From positions 8,680,501 through 8,744,500 of the forward strand of contig OX485805.1 in assembly GCA_950295325.1 (NCBI GenBank): a stretch of 64,000 nt of DNA, in the 5' to 3' direction. Below are positions 58,719 to 64,000 of this stretch, piece by piece. Within the stretch, counting starts at the first letter, position 1. Each line of letters opens with the position of its first letter. Under the pieces are notes generated by a model. The model had not been told where the DNA came from, searched no databases, and saw nothing but the letters and a program-made list of their open reading frames with translations. Made by a program: the position numbers and the translations under genes. Source of the DNA: Polytrichum commune. Lineage: Eukaryota > Streptophyta > Polytrichopsida > Polytrichales > Polytrichaceae.

Positions 58719-61700
58719 CTATTCACACTCTACGATACCAGCAAGTTCAAGTAGTCGCATGACCTCGTTATAGGTATATGTAGGTGCATGAATGAACTTG
58801 TCACTCTCGTAATCCACCTTGCACAAAAATCTAAACACATAATAAAGATGTTTACAATACACCCATTTTCCTTTCTTTCCCAATGCATGAGAGGACATTT
58901 TCGTGAAATCCGGGCATGTGCAATGCGGGATGTCGCCAATTGTGACATGGTAGGTGATATCCTGCTTGGAGACAATGTTGATTATCACTCCAAAGCCCGG
59001 ATATGGAATGGCAGTGACCCCAACCACATAGTAACCCTCCATGAGTCCGGCGCTCTCCCATTTGTTTTTGTGATCCGCTAGCGGTGCTGTTGGATTACGA
59101 CGCACTGTCTTCCCAAACCTGAATGTAGGGTGGGCGTCCGGGTTTGGTGGCATAGAAAAATGCGAGCGAGGGATGGGAAGAGTTGCGATTGTTGAAAGCC
59201 TACGACGAGGGGACAATGCCTCCCTCTGTTGTAGTTGAAATCCAGCATCTTCAAGTGCCAAAACCTCCTCTCGCGATAGATTGGTACCTATCTTCACCGG
59301 CCACGTGTTGGGTACTATAGGCCAGTCTAACACATATTTCTTCTTACAGCCACTCACACAACGTTTGATGTCATCAGGGCAAAACCAAAATTCATACTCC
59401 ACATTGTTGGGAGAGCGAAATTCCTTCCTGAGCCCTTTGTATGTTGGAGCAGGTGTGCCATGTTTCCCAGTCCCGACTTTGGCATTGCACATAGTCCCTG
59501 TGATGGCCTTCAGTGCCCAACATCGTTTGGCTGAATTGGGTGGTAATCTTGCAATGTGCCAGTTGGAAGCAAGACAATCAGTCTCTAACACGGATGTAGT
59601 ATGAGCCACACCATGAATTGCAGAACTTAACGATTCCTCTATGCGTTGACGAGTTGCTCGGGTGTTCGGATGGGGAATGGAATAGTTCACTTTGTCGGGT
59701 CGATGAGAGTCACAATCAGCACCCGGTGGTAGGTTGAGTTTGCGTTTGGTGGAACCAAAGAGCTCTGACCCTTCCAATGCACAATCTCTAGTGTTGACGT
59801 CTTCTGCCCCTGGATAAGACTTCATGGCATCGGCCAACATTTTTGGATCTCCACATCTTGCAGCCGCTTTGAGTTTCAAGGATGCCGAATCAGGACCTTT
59901 ACCATCAGACCCCCCTTTCAACCATGTCCGGTAATTTGCAATTTGCATGAAAGCACGGATCATGTCGTCCACTGTAGCTTCATATAAACAAGTCATCTTG
60001 TTGCCGGACTGTTGGAGCCATTTGTTGTGTACAGTCTCTGCAAGGTTGCATGTTGGCATTTCCGCACGCTCTTCTATTGTCATATCCTATGAACAACACA
60101 CAAATACAAGGATAAGACAAACATAAGATAGATTATATATTTAGGTTTGGGTCGTTCAACCCAAAATGGCTGCCACGTTTGGGTCGAACGACCCAAACTG
60201 TTTGCGTAGTTTGGGTCGTTCGACCCAAACTGCATACAAGGTTTGGGTCGAACGACCCAAACTATTTGTTGTTTGTTGTGTACAGTCTCTGCAAGGTTGC
60301 ATGTTGGCATTCCCGTACGCTCTTCTATTGTCATATCCTATGAACAATACAGAAAGACAAAGATAAGAAAAACATAAGATATATTACATTGAATAATGAA
60401 GTTTGATATGTACTTACAAGTAGCATATGGCCACCCCATTGTCTGTAACGAAAGTGCCAAAATCCCAACCACTCTGAAAGGCCAAGGATGCCTTCCTCGG
60501 AGGCAGCTTCAGATGACAACCACCAAGAACGAATCACATGGTACTTGGTCTCAGCGTCGTCCATTGTTTTCGCGTCTTTGTAATCCTTGCATATTTGTTT
60601 GTGTTGAAATTGCAATGATGGTTTGATATACTTTTGGGTCACCTTATCCAAGCTTGCGGACCAATGGAAAAAACATGTACGCTCACGTGCAACCATGGGT
60701 AGACTTGGATCACCATCCCCGTAAATCGCCCTCACCGCATTCCAATTAGCTTGAGCACTATCAGCCATAAACCCTTTGAAGTTTACGTATGGTACACCAT
60801 TTTCTGCCATGACAGCATTCAAATTTTCCCAAAAGAGAATTTGTGCTGCACCATCTTCAGATTGCATGTCACAACACGCAATAGTCAACACTTTACAATA
60901 TCGACTGTCGTACACATGGCAAGCCATGGTCGTCCAGTCCTTCAAACGTTTGACATGGTCAAACATAATCCATGAATTCTCCATATCCCCACCGACTTGC
61001 ATCCTCTTCACAAGCTCCACACCACTACCTGGAAGGTCTACAGACATCTTAAAAACAAACACTTTGTCCTTTGACTGCCCTGGGAACCGACTACCATGGA
61101 CGAATTTGAAAGCAGAGTGGTCTTTGAGCGCCATAATACTATCCATAGTTCCCATTCCACTACGTAAAAAACGCTTTGATCCAGATACAAAGTTACGACA
61201 ATTTGGAGACGCAAGAGTGCTGAATTTGTCCATAACGACCTCTAGGGATGAACCAACCAAGTGATGGCCTTCGACATTTGCGGGAGATTTGAGAAGGTAA
61301 TCGGCCAAGAATTGTTTGCTCGCCGCCATAACTATGGCTGAATTTTTTGCTGTGGGTGTTTTCAATACTTCATTTGCAACGCATTGGTATGCCATGTCCA
61401 ATGATTCACGGCATGTGCCATTGGCCACAGGGTGATCATGTACACCAAGATGAATGCAAACCCTGGACATTCCAACGGATGTGGAGTGAATGTATATGAT
61501 TCGAGCATTACACAAAGCAATGCACACAGGTGTGGACCGACATACCTTACACTCGACAGTAGACTTAGTAGGGGGAACAACACCCACAGCAAATGGGATA
61601 GGAGTTGAACCGGCCCATTCAGTGTTGTTCCGGAGGCCCCCATTGCGATTCATGTAATCACAGTAGTCATTATGACATTGGAGATGACCAGCACAAGTAG

Positions 61701-62553
61701 AGCGCCGGAAGGACAGTCCAAAGTCATTTTTGATATTCGTGGTTTTGGTGGTGCACCAAGGATGACCGTCGCACATCTTGTCCATGCCGTCCATTGAGCG
61801 ACCATACGTACTTGGAGCTTTGAATGCCACAGGAGGCAAGAGAAACAAAACATCACCATTAAAAGAAGATGGTAAGTACTTGACTTCACGAACATCTATA
61901 CTGTCAAAATCAATGGATGCAAGATCGGACTTTGATCTTTTTGTTGACTTTGTCAGCTTCAAGGCATCAACCATAGTCAACCTTGTAGATGAAGGTGAAG
62001 GGTGTAGTGGAGGACGTTGAGAAGGTGAGATTTGGGGAACCACCTTGTTGTACATAAGACCGCAAGGGGATTTGGCTACATGTATAGGAAGTTGGAAAGG
62101 AGTAGAATGAACACTTCTAAATGGAAATGGCGATGTGTTTGAAAGATCAACAGATGCACAAATGTCATCTTCTGAATCTAATAGCACAAACACACTATCA
62201 TCAAGGGGTTCCACCTTAACAGGTGCGATAGAGGGAATTTGAACTGTGGATGTATCGGATTCGTTTGTCAAAATGACAGTTGAAGCTTGCATCTGAGACT
62301 CAGAAAGTCCTATCACCCTAAATGAACCAGGTCCTAAGATCCACATAAAACCAACATCAGTTCTATTTTGTGGAACCAAAATCGTTTCATACACCTCTCC
62401 ATCTGCAGAGTACATCTCATGTTCTAAATACATGGTTCCTATCTGGAGGTTGAATCTCAAACTAAGTAAATCCTCTGAAACACTCACATGACCATCATCT
62501 TGGAGTGGCAAGATGAAGGGAACAAAAGATCCATGAGCTCTAATGGTAGCCAT
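58719..62553 (-). CDS. MULE-like transposase with SWIM zinc finger (copy 2)
   Basis: Exon 1 is 62553-60418 (712 codons) and exon 2 is 60086-58719. They join at phase 0 over a 331-bp GT-AG intron to give 1167 aa. Order and motifs follow copy 1: CAGHLQCHNDYC; CKVCRSTPVC and CIHLGVHDHPV; VYDSRYCKV; GFMADSAQANWNAV; ERTCFFHW; and the SWIM finger C1101-x-C1103-x19-C1123-x-H1125 with identical spacing. The frame is intact. The intron is odd: it contains a second copy of the exon 2 start plus four palindromes (see 60145-60347). An alternative acceptor at 60338 (80-bp intron) would lead into a dead-end frame. It lies divergent from the basic gene at 63076. Confidence 0.85.
60087..60417 (-). repeat. 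Palindrome-containing duplication inside the transposase intron
   Basis: The intron's 3' end and the first about 22 codons of exon 2 occur twice (60087-60120 with exon text below 60086, and about 60268-60380). Between the copies lie four GTTTGGGTCG palindromes at 60145, 60177, 60209 and 60241, 32 bp apart with centres alternating TT and AA. Skipping everything from 60417 to 60087 gives the intact protein. Confidence 0.8.
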
Positions 62554-63075
62554 AGAAAATCAAAAAAACATATGAACAACACATCACAAAAATATGGGGT
62601 GAATGTTGGTTTTGTATAGAGTTGTATGAGGAAATGAATGGAAATGAAAACGTGTGATACAATAATGGATGGAAATGAAAGCGTGTGATACATAGCATCT
62701 AATAATACAGAAGTGGACATAACACAATAATAGTCAGAGAATATTTATGAACAAAATATACAGAAAATGGCGTCAAATACTAAAAGTATTGGTAGAAAAC
62801 AAAAATATATATGTGTGGACTGACGTAGATGTAGAAAGAATTAAAATTGGTTGGAAAAATAAATTACTGCTCATTATGAATAGAACAAAGTAGGTGTCAG
62901 AAAATTTTGGCAGATATAACAAAAATAAACACATAATGACAAACGCGTCGAAATATCTCGCTCATTGAACGCCAATTACAACATGTGATCGTAATATACG
63001 CAGGATTTTGTGAGATAGATACATTGGAAGAATAAATGATAGTACCTGATAGAAAACATATCATGGACACCAACG
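62554..63075. promoter_or_regulatory. Divergent intergenic region of element 2
   Basis: 522 bp separate the transposase start and the basic gene start. AT-rich with no gene. By position it must hold both promoters. gaaatgaatggaaatgaaa/gatggaaatgaaagcgtgtgataca repeats near 62635 and 62665. Confidence 0.4.
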
Positions 63076-63357
63076 ATGGTGGACGATGTAGAGAGAACAC
63101 CTGTGAGGCCGAAGAGAAGACGTAGGAAAGCTTTGTATTTCACTTCCGAGAAAAAGAGGTTCAGACTGAGTGTGGGAAAGAAGAATGCAAATAAGAAAGG
63201 GAAAAGAAACTTGTTGAGTACGGTAGAAGAAACTGTGAAGATACTGGATTTTGATGCGATGGAGGATGATGAAGGTGCAAAGAGCAAAGAAGATATAGAT
63301 GATCGTATATCAGAGTCCGAATTGAAGACGGGTTCAAAGAAGACGACAAACAAAAAG
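63076..63357 (+). CDS. Small basic nuclear-type protein, first exon (divergent from transposase)
   Basis: ATG 63076 opens MVDDVERTPVRPKRRRRK. The exon has further basic runs (EKKRFRL, KKNANKKGKRN) and then an acidic part (DAMEDDEGAKSKEDIDD). It ends after 94 codons at a strong phase-0 donor (AAG, GTAAGT at 63358). No second exon was identified before 64000. Composition, first-exon phase and head-to-head placement with the transposase match the gene at 19391 of the first element, so I treat the two as functional counterparts. Sequence similarity beyond composition is not evident by eye. Confidence 0.5.
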
Positions 63358-63539
63358 GTAAGTCAGTTCAACGTTCACATAATTTGATAGTGCATAAGTT
63401 GTAAGTTAGGACGGAGAACCTTGTACGTTCACTCACATATCATGTAGTAGCAATTTATAGAGGTTATAAATTGGAAAGGAAAAAACCTATACATTAATGC
63501 ACATGGTATATAACAGAAATTTAGGAAGGCTAGAAGTCA

Positions 63540-63860
63540 GGAGGAGAACGTTCAGGGTTTATAAGAGCAACTTAGGAGGCGAGAAGTTTGGAGATAAAAC
63601 CCTATACGTTAACGCACAAGGTTTATAAGAGCAACTTAGGGAGGCCAAAAGTTGGGAGCTAAAACCCTGTGCGTTAACGCAGAGGATTTGTAATAGCAAC
63701 TTAGGAAGGCCAAAAGTTGGGAGGAGAAACCCTGTGCGTTAACGCACAGGGTTTGCAAGAGCAACTTAGAAAGCAAAAAGTTGGGAGGAGAAACCCTGTG
63801 CGTTAACGCACAGGGTTTGGAATAGCAACTTAGGAAGGCCAAAAGTTGGGAGGTAAAATG
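63540..63860. repeat. Array of 22-bp CCCTGTGCGTT palindromes, 65-bp period
   Basis: Palindromes (CCCTGTGCGTT plus reverse complement, GTTAAC centre) start at about 63600, 63665, 63730 and 63794. The first two carry mismatches; the last two are perfect. Spacers read gcaacttaggaaggccaaaagttgggag. A degenerate earlier unit is near 63540. The rest, to 64000, shows no gene. Confidence 0.88.
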
Positions 63861-64000
63861 ACTAGGAGAGCCTAAAAGTAAACAAATATCTATTGTATGA
63901 ATTTAAATCGATCTTCAGAGCGTAGGAACAAAAAAACCATTCAAAACGGGGTTAGAATGCAAGAAATGAGAAATATGTCTACTCAAGTATTCATGCAATA

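Larger units (their letters stand above)
57832..64000 (-). mobile_element. Second giant MULE-like element (left part, runs off the window)
   Basis: The satellite ends near 57830 and a terminus follows: gggaagctatcttatgagcg, then GAGC(G/A)GTGAGCGG units (57850-57920). This resembles the first element's GGAAACTCAAGTATGTGAGCG plus GGAGAGC units. A subterminal CCTATTTCCATGG is at about 58038. Inside are the transposase (58719-62553, minus), a divergent basic gene (63076, plus) and a palindrome array (63600 on), the same order as in the first element, inverted. The right end and any ParB-methyltransferase gene would lie beyond 64000. The exact left boundary is uncertain by about 10 bp. Confidence 0.7.

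Overview
The window is nuclear DNA of a eukaryote, most likely a streptophyte (green alga or non-seed plant; I cannot say which). Its genes have many short GT-AG introns (66-124 bp in the best-resolved ones). Its LTR retrotransposons carry the plant-type initiator-Met primer site TGGTATCAGAGC. It also has plant-type TTTAGGG telomeric motifs and SWIM-zinc-finger Mutator-like transposases. I see no housekeeping gene. Nearly everything is mobile DNA, nested several layers deep.

Layout. 1-5886: a minus-strand, RT-deleted Ty3-type (chromovirus-like) retrotransposon, itself interrupted by a solo LTR (1049-1989). 5887-7230: a gene fragment cut by that element, short palindromes and a minisatellite. 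7231-7872 plus 24547-24877: one solo LTR (5-bp duplication ACCCT) split by a 16.66-kb element at 7873-24535. That element has GGAGAGC-rich terminal inverted repeats and a 9-11 bp target duplication. From left to right it carries an 11-exon minus-strand gene for a ParB-like domain fused to a beta-order DNA-methyltransferase-like domain, a 5-kb array of 22-bp palindromes, a divergent basic-protein gene, a two-exon MULE-type transposase with a SWIM finger, and a small acidic/basic protein gene. 24878-28380: non-coding, with a foldback and telomeric motifs. 28385-33418: a palindrome array, a two-exon DUF7869-like DDE protein gene with one in-frame TAG, and a small basic exon. 33857-40850: a complete copy of the same RT-less retrotransposon (duplication GCAGT, LTRs almost identical). 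40856-57830: a 17-kb degenerate satellite with another 22-bp palindrome, interrupted by three solo LTRs and by a 2-kb fragment of a second ParB-family gene. 57832-64000: the left part of a second giant MULE-like element (transposase, divergent basic gene, a third palindrome array), running off the window.

How the parts fit. Two independent elements share the order terminus, SWIM transposase, divergently transcribed small basic protein, array of 22-bp palindromes. In the complete one, the ParB-methyltransferase gene lies on the far side of the array, with its start codon about 170 bp from the first palindrome. The two ParB-family copies both sit beside palindromes with the same 10-bp core, TCGGATCCGA. 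I infer, without proof, a cargo-bearing Mutator-type transposon whose ParB-methyltransferase and small basic protein act on its palindromic array. Exon models were read by eye from splice signals and reading phase. No database search, alignment score or expression data were available.
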